Shown: piece after piece, positions 53,081 through 62,840 of the stretch
How positions within the stretch are numbered: the first letter of the stretch is position 1
Layout: every line of letters begins with the position of its first letter
Assembly: GCF_020179385.1 (NCBI RefSeq)
Contig: NZ_JAIBLJ010000002.1
Span: forward strand, 277,944-341,943
DNA length: 64,000 bases
Reading direction: 5' to 3'
DNA from: Alkalihalobacillus sp. YIM B00296
Lineage (GTDB): Bacteria; Bacillota; Bacilli; Bacillales; Fictibacillaceae
Made by a program: the position numbers and the translations under genes
The notes under the pieces: model-generated
The model's database searches: none
What the model was told of the DNA's origin: nothing
The model's input: only the letters and a program-made list of their open reading frames with translations

Positions 53081-53240
53081 AAAAAACCTTTCCTTTTCAG
53101 AGGAAAGGTGAATCGTTGTATACCTTTCACCCTCTTATTTTTCAGGTTAGCACCTTTTCACCTCTGCTACGGTGTCGGTTGCTGGGTTTCATTGGGCCTG
53201 TCCCTCCACCTACTCGGAATAAGAGTAGCCGTTCTCGCAA
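53081..53240 (-). ncRNA. metK: SAM-I (S-box) riboswitch
   Basis: On the minus strand, CTCTTATTCCGAGTAGGTGG, AGGGACAGGCCCAATGAAAC, CCAGCAACC, the AGGTGCTAACCTG-type arm and closing AATAAGAG give a full S-box aptamer (53132-53225). An intrinsic terminator (CACCTTTCCTCTG with AAGGAAAGG, then eight T) follows at 53081-53112. It switches off metK when SAM is abundant. Confidence 0.95.
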
Positions 53241-53241
53241 T

Positions 53242-53270
53242 ATCATATCGCAGTACCTATGTTATGTCAA
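53242..53270 (-). promoter_or_regulatory. metK: Sigma-A promoter of the SAM riboswitch-metK transcript
   Basis: On the minus strand TTGACA (53265-53270), 17 bases, TATGAT (53242-53247). The riboswitch starts shortly after. Confidence 0.8.
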
Positions 53271-53452
53271 CGAAATTCCAAATTCAAAAGATGAACTTTC
53301 AAACCCTCAAAAGAGTATTAGGTTTTGATTTGGACAAATGCTATAAAGAAAAGAATATTCCAATAGTGGTACTAAGGCCTATTTATATCCTTATATAGGT
53401 TTAACATGTCACAAAAACAAAAAAATAGTATACATTATTAAAATGAATATGT

Positions 53453-53458
53453 TATACT
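53453..53458 (+). promoter_or_regulatory. pckA: Probable -10 element of pckA
   Basis: TATACT, 57 bases before the pckA ATG. No good -35 is seen; B. subtilis pckA is controlled by the gluconeogenic repressor CcpN, and an operator could overlap here. The rest of 53271-53515 shows nothing recognised. Confidence 0.4.
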
Positions 53459-53515
53459 AATTCCGAGTTAAGCAAGTAACGGGTTTAAACTTTATGTGAA
53501 AAAGGATGGGTTTAT

Positions 53516-55099
53516 ATGAATACAGCACAATTTACCTTTCTAACAGATGAGTTATTAAGTAAAGAATCTACACACAAAAATTTATCGACACCAAGATTAG
53601 TAGAAAGGGCAATCGCGAGACACGAGGGTGTACTTAGCTCGACAGGTGCTCTTCAGGTTGAAACCGGTAAATACACAGGACGTTCCCCCAAAGATAAGTT
53701 CATTGTCATGGAGTCATCTGTGAAAGATAAAATTGATTGGGGGTTCGTCAACCAACCGATTGATGAAGAGAAATTCAATAACTTATATAAGAAAGTAATC
53801 GAATACTTAACTAACAAAGATGAAACATTCGTATTCCAAGGATTTGCTGGTGCAGATAAAGCATTCCAGCTCCCTCTTCAAGTCATCAATGAATACGCAT
53901 GGCATAATTTATTTGCCCGCCAACTTTTTATCAGACCAAATGAAAACGATTTAAATGACTTCACCCCGGAATTTCAGGTCATCTCAGCACCTGGGTTCCT
54001 TGCAGATCCAGAAGTGGACGGCACAAATTCGGAAACATTCATCATCATTTCTTTTGAAAAGCGGATCGTCCTGATCGGAGGGACCGAATACGCTGGCGAA
54101 ATCAAAAAATCCATCTTTTCAGTCATGAACTACATGCTTCCTGAAAAAGATATCCTTTCTATGCACTGTTCAGCAAACGTTGGTGTAGAAGGCGATGTCG
54201 CATTATTCTTCGGTCTGAGCGGGACGGGAAAGACGACTTTATCCGCTGATCCTAACCGGCGGCTGATCGGTGATGATGAACACGGCTGGGCAAACAATGG
54301 TATTTTCAATATCGAGGGAGGTTGCTACGCTAAATGTGTGAACCTATCTCAAGAAAAGGAGCCACAAATCTGGAATGCCATCCGTTTCGGAACAGTACTT
54401 GAAAATGTTGTCTCTGATGAAGAATCACGTAAGGTCGATTACAACAATACGACATTGACTGAGAATACTCGTGCAGCTTATCCGATTGATGCAATTCCGA
54501 ATATCATTATCCCGAGTATTGCCGGGAATCCGAACACGATCATTTTCTTGACGGCAGATGCATTCGGCGTATTGCCTCCAATAAGTAAACTGACAAAAGA
54601 ACAAGCGATGTACCATTTCTTATCAGGATACACGAGTAAACTTGCAGGTACAGAACGCGGCGTCACCTCGCCACAAGCAACATTCTCCACATGCTTTGGT
54701 TCCCCATTCCTTCCATTGCATGCTGAAAGATATGCACAAATGCTTGGCGAAAAGATCGCTCAACATGATGTAGATGTGTATTTGGTTAATACCGGCTGGT
54801 CCGGTGGTGAATTTGGTGTAGGGAAGAGAATGGATCTGACTCACACAAGGGCAATGGTCCAAGCCGCCTTAGAAGGTGAATTGCGTTCTACAGAAACGGT
54901 GACTGACCCAATCTTCGGACTCCACATTCCCACAAGCTGTCCTGGTGTTCCAGGGGAAATATTGCAACCAAAGAAAACATGGGATAATCCAGAAGCATAT
55001 GATCAAAAAGCTAAAGAACTTGCAATGAAATTCAAAGAGAACTTCACAAAGTTTGAAAATGCAAGCGAAGAAATAAAAGCTGCAGGACCGTTCGTATAA
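53516..55099 (+). CDS. pckA: Phosphoenolpyruvate carboxykinase (ATP)
   Basis: Gluconeogenic enzyme that makes PEP from oxaloacetate and ATP. The 527-residue protein contains [11 protein letters not shown] (about 52-62), the kinase loop [15 protein letters not shown] (about 236-250), IGDDEHGW (about 258-265) and NTGWSGG near the C-terminus. Start ATG is clear. A terminator follows. Divergent from metK. Confidence 0.96.
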   Translation: MNTAQFTFLTDELLSKESTHKNLSTPRLVERAIARHEGVLSSTGALQVETGKYTGRSPKDKFIVMESSVKDKIDWGFVNQPIDEEKFNNLYKKVIEYLTNKDETFVFQGFAGADKAFQLPLQVINEYAWHNLFARQLFIRPNENDLNDFTPEFQVISAPGFLADPEVDGTNSETFIIISFEKRIVLIGGTEYAGEIKKSIFSVMNYMLPEKDILSMHCSANVGVEGDVALFFGLSGTGKTTLSADPNRRLIGDDEHGWANNGIFNIEGGCYAKCVNLSQEKEPQIWNAIRFGTVLENVVSDEESRKVDYNNTTLTENTRAAYPIDAIPNIIIPSIAGNPNTIIFLTADAFGVLPPISKLTKEQAMYHFLSGYTSKLAGTERGVTSPQATFSTCFGSPFLPLHAERYAQMLGEKIAQHDVDVYLVNTGWSGGEFGVGKRMDLTHTRAMVQAALEGELRSTETVTDPIFGLHIPTSCPGVPGEILQPKKTWDNPEAYDQKAKELAMKFKENFTKFENASEEIKAAGPFV

Positions 55100-55104
55100 T
55101 AAAC

Positions 55105-55147
55105 AAATTGGAGTGACCTTATTTTGAGGGCACTCTTTTTTTGTTTT
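55105..55147 (+). terminator. Intrinsic terminator of pckA
   Basis: GAGTGACC at 55111-55118 pairs with GGGCACTC at 55128-55135 (one mismatch), followed by a T-run TTTTTTTG. Confidence 0.75.
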
Positions 55148-55240
55148 TGAAATCTTTTGTAGATAATATTTCGTTTTTGTAGATAAATCTAAATCTTTGT
55201 AATTTTCCCCTTCTATTTTTAGATAAGTAAATTTCGAGTA
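55148..55240 (+). repeat. Short periodic repeats, core TTTGTAGATAA
   Basis: TTTTGTAGATAATA, TTTTTGTAGATAAATC, ATCTTTGTAATTTT and ATTTTTAGATAAGTA at about 20-base spacing, less regular than the other periodic loci. Between convergent pckA and ytmA. The low complexity makes this a weaker case. Confidence 0.5.
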
Positions 55241-55318
55241 ATGTTCTGACAGTCAGTCGGGAAACTTCATCCCTTAATTGAAATACTCATCAAATAATGA
55301 TGAATTTTTACATATCCA

Positions 55319-56104
55319 TCATTGTATTTTCATCCATTCAAGAAGGGCATGGGTTACTTTGCGCTTTTTTTCAGGAGAGAAGTGGTGATCGTCATCAATA
55401 TACCATGTTTCATAAGGCTTCGAATGTCGGATCAATTTTCTTTCAAGACGACGAGCATGTTCAACCGATACGTTGTTATCATGAACGCCATGAATGATTA
55501 ATAGAGGAGCTACAATGTCCTCGACGATAGAAAGCGGCGTCCTCTCTTCGTATCGCTCGGGATATTTATATACAGAGCCTCCGATGGCTCGTTTCATCAT
55601 TTTGCGAAGACTTCTCCTCTCCTCATATGTCAGCTTCATGTCCGTTACACCGCCCCATACGACAACCGATTTGACCAACTTTCGATGATAACCAGCAGTA
55701 AACAAAGCCATCGCTCCACCTCTGGAAAAACCGAATAGATGGAGCGATCCGGCATCCGTTGTAGGAAGGATCTCCAATACTTTCAACGCTTCAAAGGCGT
55801 CGTACCGATCATCACCACAAAAGTCCTCCTCTCCTTCACCACCTTCATTCCCTCTGTAAAAAGGGGCAAAAACGACAAAACCCCGATAGGCGAACTGAAT
55901 GATTCGGGCAAATCTGACTTTGCCGACTTGTTTGATACCCCCACGTAAATATAGGACACCCGGCAGGGGCATATCGACTTTGGGTTCTGCCAACAATCCC
56001 CTGACACGTAAACCTTGACTCCAGTAACTCACGATAGACAACCTGATATCCGGGTTTGGTGATGGAAACCGCTGTATTTTTTCAATTCGATTGGAGAGAT
56101 TCAT
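55319..56104 (-). CDS. ytmA: Serine hydrolase YtmA (S9-like esterase)
   Basis: 261-residue alpha/beta hydrolase with the nucleophile elbow HLFGFSRGGAMALFT (about 135-149), LIIHGVHDNNVSVEHARRL (aspartate) and DDDHHFSPEKK (histidine). B. subtilis YtmA is its close match. It may hydrolyse peptides or esters; no signal peptide, so it acts in the cytoplasm. The ATG at 56104 is chosen because the long ORF (to 56209) would overlap the divergent ABC gene and because GAGGTG lies just upstream. Confidence 0.88.
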   Translation of the reverse strand: MNLSNRIEKIQRFPSPNPDIRLSIVSYWSQGLRVRGLLAEPKVDMPLPGVLYLRGGIKQVGKVRFARIIQFAYRGFVVFAPFYRGNEGGEGEEDFCGDDRYDAFEALKVLEILPTTDAGSLHLFGFSRGGAMALFTAGYHRKLVKSVVVWGGVTDMKLTYEERRSLRKMMKRAIGGSVYKYPERYEERTPLSIVEDIVAPLLIIHGVHDNNVSVEHARRLERKLIRHSKPYETWYIDDDHHFSPEKKRKVTHALLEWMKIQ

Positions 56105-56188
56105 CATGTCACCTCTATACCGTTTGACGAACACACATTGCCAATACGCTTCATACACTATCGCATCTAAGTCTGTGGAGGGATACAA

Positions 56189-57193
56189 ATGCTTAAAGGG
56201 ATCAAACAATACATTATAGGAGCCGCATCTGTACTCATTGCTTCCAGCTTGTTAGCTGCTGGCTGTTCCAATGGATCGACTAATGATAAAGTACGAGTCG
56301 CTGAAGTTACACGCTCGATTTTTTATGCTCCACAATATGTTGCCATAGAAAAAGGCTTTTTTGAAGATGAAGGGATTGATATTGAACTTACCACAACTTG
56401 GGGCGGAGATAAAACGATGACAACTCTCTTATCTAACGGGGCTGATGTCGCCCTGGTCGGTTCAGAAACGTCGATTTACGTATATGCACAAGGTACAACG
56501 GATCCAGTCATCAATTTTGCGCAATTGACGCAAACGGATGGGACGTTCCTTGTAGCCCGAGAAAAACCTGAAACCTTTAATTGGGAACAACTGAAGGGCA
56601 GCACTTTCCTTGGACAGCGGAAAGGCGGGATGCCACAGATGGCTGGGGAATTTGGTTTGAAAAAACACGGGATCGACCCTCATAAGGATATGAATCTGAT
56701 CCAAAATGTGGATTTTGGTAACATTCCGAACGCCTTCGCCTCTGGCACTGGAGATTATGTACAATTATTCGAACCAACTGCCAGCTTGTTTGAAAAGGAA
56801 GGAATCGGTTATGTCGTAGCCTCGTTCGGAACCGAATCCGGCAAACTTCCGTACACGACTTTCATGTCCAAAGAAAGTTACATCAAAAACAACAAAGATA
56901 TCGTGGAGAGATTCACGAAGGCTTTATACAAAGCACAAAAATGGGTCGATAGTCATAGTTCCAAGGAAGTCGCTGCTGTGATTGAACCTTACTTCGAGGA
57001 TACACCGATCGATCTGATTGAATCGTCAACCGAACGCTACAAAAAACAACACAGCTTTGCAACGAACCCGATCCTTGATGTTGAGGAATGGAACAACTTG
57101 CAAAATATTATGGATGAAGCTGGCGAGCTTCCTAAACAGGTCGAGCATGGCATCCTGGTCAACACGCAAATTGCCGAAAGTGTAGCAAAATAA
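56189..57193 (+). CDS. ytlA: ABC transporter substrate-binding lipoprotein (YtlA)
   Basis: 334-residue NMT1/THI5-like binding protein. A lipoprotein signal is clear: helix SVLIASSLLAAG with lipobox LLAAGC, cysteine about residue 26. It follows with the TAXI/NMT1 pattern RVAEVTRSIFYAPQYVAIEKGFF. The bound ligand is unknown; B. subtilis YtlA-YtlC-YtlD are treated as a taurine/nitrate/pyrimidine-type importer. GGAGGGATACAA precedes the ATG. First gene of the importer operon. Confidence 0.88.
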   Translation: MLKGIKQYIIGAASVLIASSLLAAGCSNGSTNDKVRVAEVTRSIFYAPQYVAIEKGFFEDEGIDIELTTTWGGDKTMTTLLSNGADVALVGSETSIYVYAQGTTDPVINFAQLTQTDGTFLVAREKPETFNWEQLKGSTFLGQRKGGMPQMAGEFGLKKHGIDPHKDMNLIQNVDFGNIPNAFASGTGDYVQLFEPTASLFEKEGIGYVVASFGTESGKLPYTTFMSKESYIKNNKDIVERFTKALYKAQKWVDSHSSKEVAAVIEPYFEDTPIDLIESSTERYKKQHSFATNPILDVEEWNNLQNIMDEAGELPKQVEHGILVNTQIAESVAK

Positions 57194-57208
57194 CGGGAGG
57201 AGATGGGT

Positions 57209-57982
57209 TTGGCATTTTTAACAGTAGATCAACTCACCCACGCTTATTTTTCAACGGACTCAGCAACAATGGCCCTACAAGATATCTCTCTTGAAATCCA
57301 GGAAGGTGAATTCGTCTCCTTCCTAGGACCAAGCGGGTGTGGAAAAACGACCCTATTATCATTGATCGCCGGCCTGTTCCAACCGGTAATTGGAACGATC
57401 AGCATACGTAATGAACCAGTCAAGCATGCCTACGATCAAATAGGGTACATGTTCCAGCAGGATTATTTATTACCCTGGAAAACGATTGAGGCAAATATCC
57501 TGCTCGGATTAAAAATCCAAGATAACTTGAATGATATGAGCAGGGCTATGACATTCGAATTGCTTGATCATATGGATCTGGGAGATACAAATAAAAAGTA
57601 TCCTCACGAGCTATCCGGCGGGATGAGGCAGCGTATTGCGCTGGTAAGGACACTGGCGACCAATCCCCAGCTTCTTTTGCTGGATGAACCCTTCTCAGCA
57701 TTGGACCATCAAACGAAACTAAAGCTTGAAAATCTCGTTTTTACGACTTTAAAAGAACATCAGAAAACAGCTTTACTTGTCACACATGATATCGGGGAAG
57801 CAATCGCCATGTCCGATCGTGTCATTGTCTTTTCAGCAAACCCTGGCAGAATCAAGTCAGAATATACTATACCGGAACATTTAGCAAAGATGGAGCCTTT
57901 TGATGTAAGAAATCATGAGGATTTTAAAGACATCTTCCAGATGATCTGGGAGGAGTTGAATGAGCTTGAAGACGAAGATTGA
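57209..57982 (+). CDS. ytlC: ABC transporter ATP-binding protein (YtlC)
   Basis: 257-residue ABC ATPase: Walker [18 protein letters not shown] (about 36-52), Q-loop near [11 protein letters not shown], signature [16 protein letters not shown] (about 130-145), Walker [15 protein letters not shown] and H-loop LVTHD. TTG at 57209 chosen for GGAGG with 8-base spacing; the ATG at 57203 is too close to it. Its stop overlaps the permease start by 23 bases, so the genes are translationally coupled. Confidence 0.9.
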   Translation: MAFLTVDQLTHAYFSTDSATMALQDISLEIQEGEFVSFLGPSGCGKTTLLSLIAGLFQPVIGTISIRNEPVKHAYDQIGYMFQQDYLLPWKTIEANILLGLKIQDNLNDMSRAMTFELLDHMDLGDTNKKYPHELSGGMRQRIALVRTLATNPQLLLLDEPFSALDHQTKLKLENLVFTTLKEHQKTALLVTHDIGEAIAMSDRVIVFSANPGRIKSEYTIPEHLAKMEPFDVRNHEDFKDIFQMIWEELNELEDED

Positions 57983-58769
57983 CTTGGCATATGAAAAATT
58001 CAAGCAACGTGAACGGAAAACAAAAAAACAGGTGTTCATCACACAGCTGATCATGTTATTCACCTTCCTCGGACTATGGGAAATCGCCTCGAATAAAACG
58101 TTGATCGATCCATTATTATTTAGTTCACCAAGCAAAATTTCAAACCTTTTTTATGTGAAAATCATGGATGGAAGCTTGATAACGCACAGCGTGGTGACGT
58201 TTGGTGAAACCATAGCTAGTTTCGTCATTGCCACGATTCTTGGAACGGTTGTGGCTGCTGTTCTTTGGTGGACTCCATTTGTATCAAAAGTGTCAGATCC
58301 TTATCTTGTCGTCCTTAATGCCATGCCGAAAGTGGCCCTGGGTCCCATTCTTATCGTCGCACTTGGGCCAGGGTATCTATCCATCATCGCGATGGGTGTA
58401 CTGATCTCTGTCATCATAACAACCTTAGTCGTTTACAGTGCATTCCATGAAACGAATGACAATTATATAAAAGTTATTCAAACTTTTGGCGGAAATAAGA
58501 AACAGGTATTTTACGAAGTCGTTTTCCCGTCCGCCATCCCAACGATTATTTCAACTTTGAAAGTGAATGTCGGTTTATCATGGGTAGGTATCATCGTTGG
58601 TGAATTCCTTGTTTCAAAACAAGGCTTAGGCTATCTCATCATATATGGATTCCAAGTATTCAACTTCACATTGGTTTTACTCAGCCTGCTCGTCATTGCC
58701 GTAATGGCGACCATTATGTACACAGGGGTCGGCATGCTTGAAAACCTTCTTCGTAAACGTCAGAGCTGA
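57960..58769 (+). CDS. ytlD: ABC transporter permease (YtlD)
   Basis: 269-residue permease with about six helices and the EAA-type motif in [24 protein letters not shown] (about 177-200). It forms the membrane part of the YtlA/YtlC importer. GGAGG lies 6 bases before the ATG. Its end overlaps ytkD by 10 bases on the other strand. Confidence 0.9.
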   Translation: MSLKTKIDLAYEKFKQRERKTKKQVFITQLIMLFTFLGLWEIASNKTLIDPLLFSSPSKISNLFYVKIMDGSLITHSVVTFGETIASFVIATILGTVVAAVLWWTPFVSKVSDPYLVVLNAMPKVALGPILIVALGPGYLSIIAMGVLISVIITTLVVYSAFHETNDNYIKVIQTFGGNKKQVFYEVVFPSAIPTIISTLKVNVGLSWVGIIVGEFLVSKQGLGYLIIYGFQVFNFTLVLLSLLVIAVMATIMYTGVGMLENLLRKRQS

Positions 58770-59245
58770 AGAATTTTGTTTTTAAAAATGTATTCCATAC
58801 TTCGCTGAAGTACTTCGTCTTTCATCATGAAACTAAATTTATCATTGTCTTTCAACGATTCAGGAAGTTGTTTCATAAGGATAGGTCCATTAGTTTCATA
58901 ATAATGGGCCTTTATTTTTATTTTTTCGATAGTTGCAAAGTAAACATTCTTGATGATCGTACCACCTTTACCTTTGACACGATATTGGGCAAGATAAGTC
59001 AATGCATCCACTGTGGCGCCTGTCTCTTCAAAAACTTCACGGACAGCGGCTTTTTCAGCGGATTCTCCCTTTTCTACCTTGCCGCCCGGAAATTCAATAC
59101 CTCGGCGTGGATGTTCAGTCAAAAGCCATTGACCCTTGAATCTGCAAATAACCCATACATGTTTAGGTGTTAAGGAGTATGGATGATCCGTGAAGGATAG
59201 TTCCACTGTATTTTTATAAAAATCTTCAAAAGTATAGTAACTCAT
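58760..59245 (-). CDS. ytkD: Nudix hydrolase YtkD
   Basis: 161-residue Nudix enzyme with the box [23 protein letters not shown] (about residues 54-76) and the YtkD-specific opening [17 protein letters not shown] and [11 protein letters not shown]. subtilis YtkD sanitises oxidised nucleotides (8-oxo-dGTP) and may act on RNA caps; it is sporulation- or stress-linked. Convergent with the ABC permease, overlapping by 10 bases. Confidence 0.9.
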   Translation of the reverse strand: MSYYTFEDFYKNTVELSFTDHPYSLTPKHVWVICRFKGQWLLTEHPRRGIEFPGGKVEKGESAEKAAVREVFEETGATVDALTYLAQYRVKGKGGTIIKNVYFATIEKIKIKAHYYETNGPILMKQLPESLKDNDKFSFMMKDEVLQRSMEYIFKNKILQL

Positions 59246-59473
59246 TTACAAAACTCCAATTTATTCTTAGCCGTCGACTCTGCCGTAATATTCTGGGTTT
59301 ATCCATACTTTATGGAAGTCGTATGATTATTTTACCGTATCTCGGAGAAAAAAACATTCTTCTTATCCATCAATTACTAAAGAAAACTTGGCAAAGCCAA
59401 GCCTATGGCGAAGGCTGAGCCCTAGTTACCCTTATACTGAAGAAAGTTGTTATACTTTCTTTAAGTGGAAACA

Positions 59474-59528
59474 AAAGACTGATCTAAGGAGGGAGTAGAC
59501 ATTTCTCCTTCCAGATCAGTCCTTGATG
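59474..59528. terminator. Intrinsic terminator after the hypothetical gene at 59544
   Basis: GACTGATCT and AGATCAGTC form a 9-bp stem, extended by GGAGGGAG/CTCCTTCC; TTTTG follows on the minus strand. The rest of 59246-59473 holds only a short stem CTTGGC-AAA-GCCAAG. Confidence 0.75.
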
Positions 59529-59543
59529 TGTATGCGATCAACA

Positions 59544-60173
59544 TTACTGGACATTTACAGATTCAATGATCCAGTTGTCACCCTTCTTCTTAAAGTTCAA
59601 TTGTATAAAATAATCTCCATATAAGTCACTGCTATTATTCTGTTCCAATTGGTAATGGTTTTCGTCTACTTTTTTCAAAGTGGACGGATTACCCTTTTCA
59701 ATCCAAGGCGGCAATTCAGTGGGGATGATATAAAGCCCGTCCTGTTCCTCTTGGTAAAGTCCATCCACATAATATTTCGCGACTTTTTCTGAAACATACT
59801 GGTTTAAGTATCTGATCAATCCTTGTTTCGTATTAAAATCCGAAACCTTATAATTTACATCCGTTGGTTGGACAACCTCTTGCATGAATGTATCTGCAAT
59901 CTGTACGAAATCGCCTTTATTTGGTGCTTCAACATTTATATTCGTTCCAGTAGATGTTGTTTTGACCTTTTCTTCTTCATTTACATATTCTAAATTGGTG
60001 TTCACAGCTATCGGTTCATTTTGAACTTCAATCTGGCTTTTTGAGAATGTTTTTTTAGGAAGCTCAGATCCACCATCGATTTGGAAGGACGTAGAACTTG
60101 CTGGATGAACTACCCAAAAAAGAGCAAATGCGATAAACATGCCAAAGATCAATGGGGTTATACTCTTCTTCAT
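59544..60173 (-). CDS. Hypothetical exported protein (TcaA-like NTF2-type tail possible)
   Basis: Not recognised. 209 residues: an N-terminal membrane segment (about 6-24), a hydrophilic, Thr/Ser-rich linker, and a C-terminal domain (about 85-205) with FMQEVVQPTDVNYKVSDFNTKQGLIRYL and DLYGDYFIQLNFKKKGDNWIIESVNV, which resembles small NTF2/DUF4878-like domains seen outside the cell in Bacilli. A terminator follows. No partner gene is obvious. Confidence 0.65.
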   Translation of the reverse strand: MKKSITPLIFGMFIAFALFWVVHPASSTSFQIDGGSELPKKTFSKSQIEVQNEPIAVNTNLEYVNEEEKVKTTSTGTNINVEAPNKGDFVQIADTFMQEVVQPTDVNYKVSDFNTKQGLIRYLNQYVSEKVAKYYVDGLYQEEQDGLYIIPTELPPWIEKGNPSTLKKVDENHYQLEQNNSSDLYGDYFIQLNFKKKGDNWIIESVNVQ

Positions 60174-60492
60174 TTCCTAACTCCCCTTTTGGTTTATAGT
60201 CATAATGCTCATCTTTACCATTCTGAACTAGTTTCATTATTACTATACCTTTTCCAGAACGGGATAAAACATTATGTAATCGTCTTATAACTTTCCATAT
60301 AAAATTTCGATAACCCTCTTTCATTTTTCTTAATTATGCCAATATGACTAGAAGAAACGTTCGGCATTTTTTTCACCAACATGAATGTTTTGTTGAATGA
60401 TATTCATTTTTAAAGAATAATGAATGGTTGTGCCGAAAAGGCTTGATTATTGCATCTCCATATATACTTCTAACCTCAATTTTCAGTTATGT
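60174..60492. other. Intergenic region with long imperfect inverted repeat
   Basis: TTCGGCA near 60359 and TGCCGAA near 60432 pair across about 65 bases that include ATTCATTTTTAAAGAATAATGAAT. No RNA family recognised. An overlapping minus ORF of 86 codons (60064-60324) has no good ribosome site and looks like a shadow. Confidence 0.4.
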
Positions 60493-60531
60493 AAGAAATC
60501 ATTACCTCCTGGTAACAGGTAATGATTTCTT
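60493..60531. terminator. Hairpin at the end of the gene at 60531
   Basis: AAGAAATCATTACCT (60493-60507) and AGGTAATGATTTCTT (60517-60531) pair over 15 bp with a 9-base loop, starting at the stop codon. There is little T-tract, so it may be an mRNA-end protector more than a terminator. Confidence 0.6.
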
Positions 60532-61016
60532 TACGTCTTCAATTCGTTTATGATCGTTTCGTATTTTTCAGTAAATTTATTAAAGCCAAGGCGATCCACT
60601 CTGAATATCGGGGATTCCAGCTGAGCATGCGCATCAATGATTTCAATTTGCTGATAAACTTTAAATAATTCGTCTGCCAATACGGGATCCAATTTCGCTA
60701 TTTCGTATTTCACTTTATCCCAATCTTCCAGTTTGAATCGATATACGCCTTTCCAAATCTTCTCACTGCCCTGGATTTCAACATTCCCTAGCTCTAAAAA
60801 GTCCTGAAGGCTTCCTCCGTTCCGAGGCTCTTTCCGTAAATACAGTTTCAAATTATCTTGTAACTCTTGTAACAGGACCGTTTTTGCTAGTTCCTTGGCA
60901 GTTTCTTGATTCTGCTTTTTTTCTAACTTGATTTTGATTTTCTGTCTCAAATATACGGCAGCTAGGGTCGTTAGGACACTGACCACCATAGAGACGGTAA
61001 AATATGTCCAACTCAT
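60531..61016 (-). CDS. Hypothetical membrane-anchored protein
   Basis: Not recognised. 161 residues with one N-terminal membrane helix (about 4-22, YFTVSMVVSVLTTLAAVYL), a charged helix KIKIKLEKKQNQETAKELAK that could form a coiled coil, and a mixed domain to the end. It may be cotranscribed with the holin-like gene upstream (149 bases away). No function inferred. Confidence 0.6.
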   Translation of the reverse strand: MSWTYFTVSMVVSVLTTLAAVYLRQKIKIKLEKKQNQETAKELAKTVLLQELQDNLKLYLRKEPRNGGSLQDFLELGNVEIQGSEKIWKGVYRFKLEDWDKVKYEIAKLDPVLADELFKVYQQIEIIDAHAQLESPIFRVDRLGFNKFTEKYETIINELKT

Positions 61017-61165
61017 TCAAAAATACCTCCAGCCTGTACTCCCCCTAGAATATTATATGAAACAGCAGCTGAAGGAACTCAACTAATCCATCATTGATGT
61101 GCCCATTTTAAGGGAAACTAGTGAGGCCAGGTTTTACGTGTATCCTTACGTATCTCTACGATCAC

Positions 61166-61429
61166 TTATCTTCGACGGGGACGCACACGGTATTTTCCGA
61201 CCTCATACAATCCTGTGGCAGCAAGACCGGCCATACCTCCAGCCCATACTCTTAAAGTCCAGTCCAGATCAGTCAGTGGAAAAGCTGCCATTCCGATCAA
61301 AAGACCAATGATCAGGCTAATAAGTGATATGAACCTTTTTGAAATTTTAAACGTATGTTTTGCGACTTCAGTTAAACCAGTGACAATCGGAGCTAAGACA
61401 GAGGCAAATATCAATACTTGTTCCATCAT
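61166..61429 (-). CDS. Small holin-like membrane protein
   Basis: 87-residue protein with two or three hydrophobic segments (VLIFASVLAPIVTGLTEVAK, ISLISLIIGLLIGMAAFPL, AGGMAGLAATGLYEVGK) and a basic tail RVRPRRR. This matches the pattern of Hol118-type phage holins and the B. subtilis YtkC-like proteins. No endolysin gene is adjacent, so it is not a lysis cassette. The ATG at 61429 is chosen for GGAGGAG upstream. Confidence 0.65.
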   Translation of the reverse strand: MMEQVLIFASVLAPIVTGLTEVAKHTFKISKRFISLISLIIGLLIGMAAFPLTDLDWTLRVWAGGMAGLAATGLYEVGKYRVRPRRR

Positions 61430-61678
61430 GGGCTTACTCCTCCTAACAAAATTGTCATAGTAATAAAATTCCATAAGAAGTTGAACAACGCCTTTTTTCA
61501 AGCGATAAATAGTCTTTTAGGAGCAGTTATTTAAAGAATCCATCATTTGTACACTTTATGAGTTTCATACCATATAGATGTACTTGTAGCTCATTGTATT
61601 TTTCATTTTCATGAATATGAATCACCCATAAAAGACAGAATGTATTTAAAGAAGAATTTATAGGAGTGTAAGACAAAA

Positions 61679-61891
61679 ATGAAAAGAGAATACGATCACT
61701 ATCTAATCCTCTTAGAAAACCAAGAAATGAATTGGTGGGGCTATGCTCGCAGGGTTCCTACTGAATTTCGTCCTCCTAACTACACAAATTATTGGTCGTA
61801 TTTGCGAACCCGCAACACTGCTTCAAAACGGTATATTAAAGAAGCTGAATGGCGGATGGAAGCGCGACGAAAAGGTTTATTGGATAATTAG
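61679..61891 (+). CDS. Small hypothetical protein
   Basis: Not recognised. 70 residues, rich in aromatic and basic residues (NQEMNWWGYARRVPTEFRPP, RYIKEAEWRMEARRKG). GGAGTG lies 12 bases before the ATG. A nested terminator follows at 61921-61975. Codon use looks like the neighbours. Function unknown. Confidence 0.5.
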   Translation: MKREYDHYLILLENQEMNWWGYARRVPTEFRPPNYTNYWSYLRTRNTASKRYIKEAEWRMEARRKGLLDN

Positions 61892-61920
61892 GCCGGCTTT
61901 TTGAGTGGGACGAACAAAGT

Positions 61921-61977
61921 AAAAAAAGGACTGCCCTAGAAGGAAAGTGTCAAACACTCCAGGTCAGTCCTTTTTAT
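61921..61977. terminator. Bidirectional nested terminator
   Basis: AAAAAGGACTG pairs with CAGTCCTTTTT and encloses GTGTC-AAA-CAC; T-runs lie at both ends. It sits between convergent small genes. The nested layout matches 7361-7403 and 13204-13330. Confidence 0.75.
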
Positions 61978-61986
61978 GTTCAATAA

Positions 61987-62184
61987 CTAAACACCAGCTT
62001 TATGTAATCTCACTAGTAAGTTATTCAATTGCTTGAGCCGAGTCTCCTCGCATTTTTTCTGTCCTGTCTCAACATCTGTTATCTCGCTGCTGACTAGTTC
62101 GGATGCATATCGTTGTTGTAACATCACATCCAATAACAAAGCTTGCTCCTCTTCTGATAACCTTAACATGGTTAATGTCGCCAT
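61987..62184 (-). CDS. Small hypothetical protein
   Basis: Not recognised. 65 residues, helical, with LSEEEQALLLDVMLQQRYASEL and an SSEITDVETGQKKCEE stretch. GGGGGATGG precedes the ATG by about 6 bases, a strong ribosome site. No membrane segment. Convergent with the small gene at 61679. Confidence 0.6.
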   Translation of the reverse strand: MATLTMLRLSEEEQALLLDVMLQQRYASELVSSEITDVETGQKKCEETRLKQLNNLLVRLHKAGV

Positions 62185-62440
62185 ATAACCATCCCCCTTT
62201 TAAGTTGTTACTAATCATTATAACCGTATAAAAATTACGCGAAAAGGGGTTTAGCAAAATTCATTGCACATCTAAAATATGGAAACTTGCGAAGTTATTG
62301 ATATATGGAGGATCAGCCCAATTTACGGTGGTAGTAAACTTGTAAAAAAATTTTAATGCTATAAATCCCTATCGGTTTAATATTATTTTAAGAAAATAAA
62401 GATTCGACAAAATACTGCTTACTTTAAATAATCGATAAAT

Positions 62441-62626
62441 CTAAAACATATCGAATTTACTTAGCAAGTACAACCAAAGAATTGTACCAAAAATGATCCC
62501 CGCATTGAATAAGACATTCATCCAGCGATCAGACATTCCCTTGATAACGGTAGAAATGATGAATAAGACAAATGTGTAGACCAGAATGAATGATGACATA
62601 GGCAGTAAGATTTGATAAAAGGCCAT
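62441..62626 (-). CDS. Small membrane protein
   Basis: Not recognised. 61 residues with two hydrophobic segments (about 5-27 and 38-56: LPMSSFILVYTFVLFIIST and NVLFNAGIIFGTILWLYLL). The ATG at 62626 is chosen since AAGGTG lies 8 bases upstream. Possibly a small integral membrane regulator. The gap to the SDR gene shows nothing recognised. Confidence 0.55.
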   Translation of the reverse strand: MAFYQILLPMSSFILVYTFVLFIISTVIKGMSDRWMNVLFNAGIIFGTILWLYLLSKFDMF

Positions 62627-62840
62627 ACCCTTCACACCTTAATCGGACCTATCTCATAAATCGATGATCATTGATGAATCGTTCCGACAGCTGGCTGACC
62701 TATTGTTTCTACAACTTAGTCCCTTTAGTTTTGCGTCCCCACTTTCAATGAGTTTGCCTTTATCTACGATTTATAAGACATGCACTTATTTTTCAGAATC
62801 TTACGCCTATTATACATCATTACTCGAAAAATGTCATTAT

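Noticed and set aside
56100-56200. TPP riboswitch ahead of the ytlA transporter
   Set aside because: The gap is short and lacks the thi-box sequence, so thiamine control is not supported.
60064-60324. 86-codon minus ORF upstream of the gene at 59544
   Set aside because: Overlaps the clear signal-peptide start of the 59544 gene in another frame and lacks a ribosome site.
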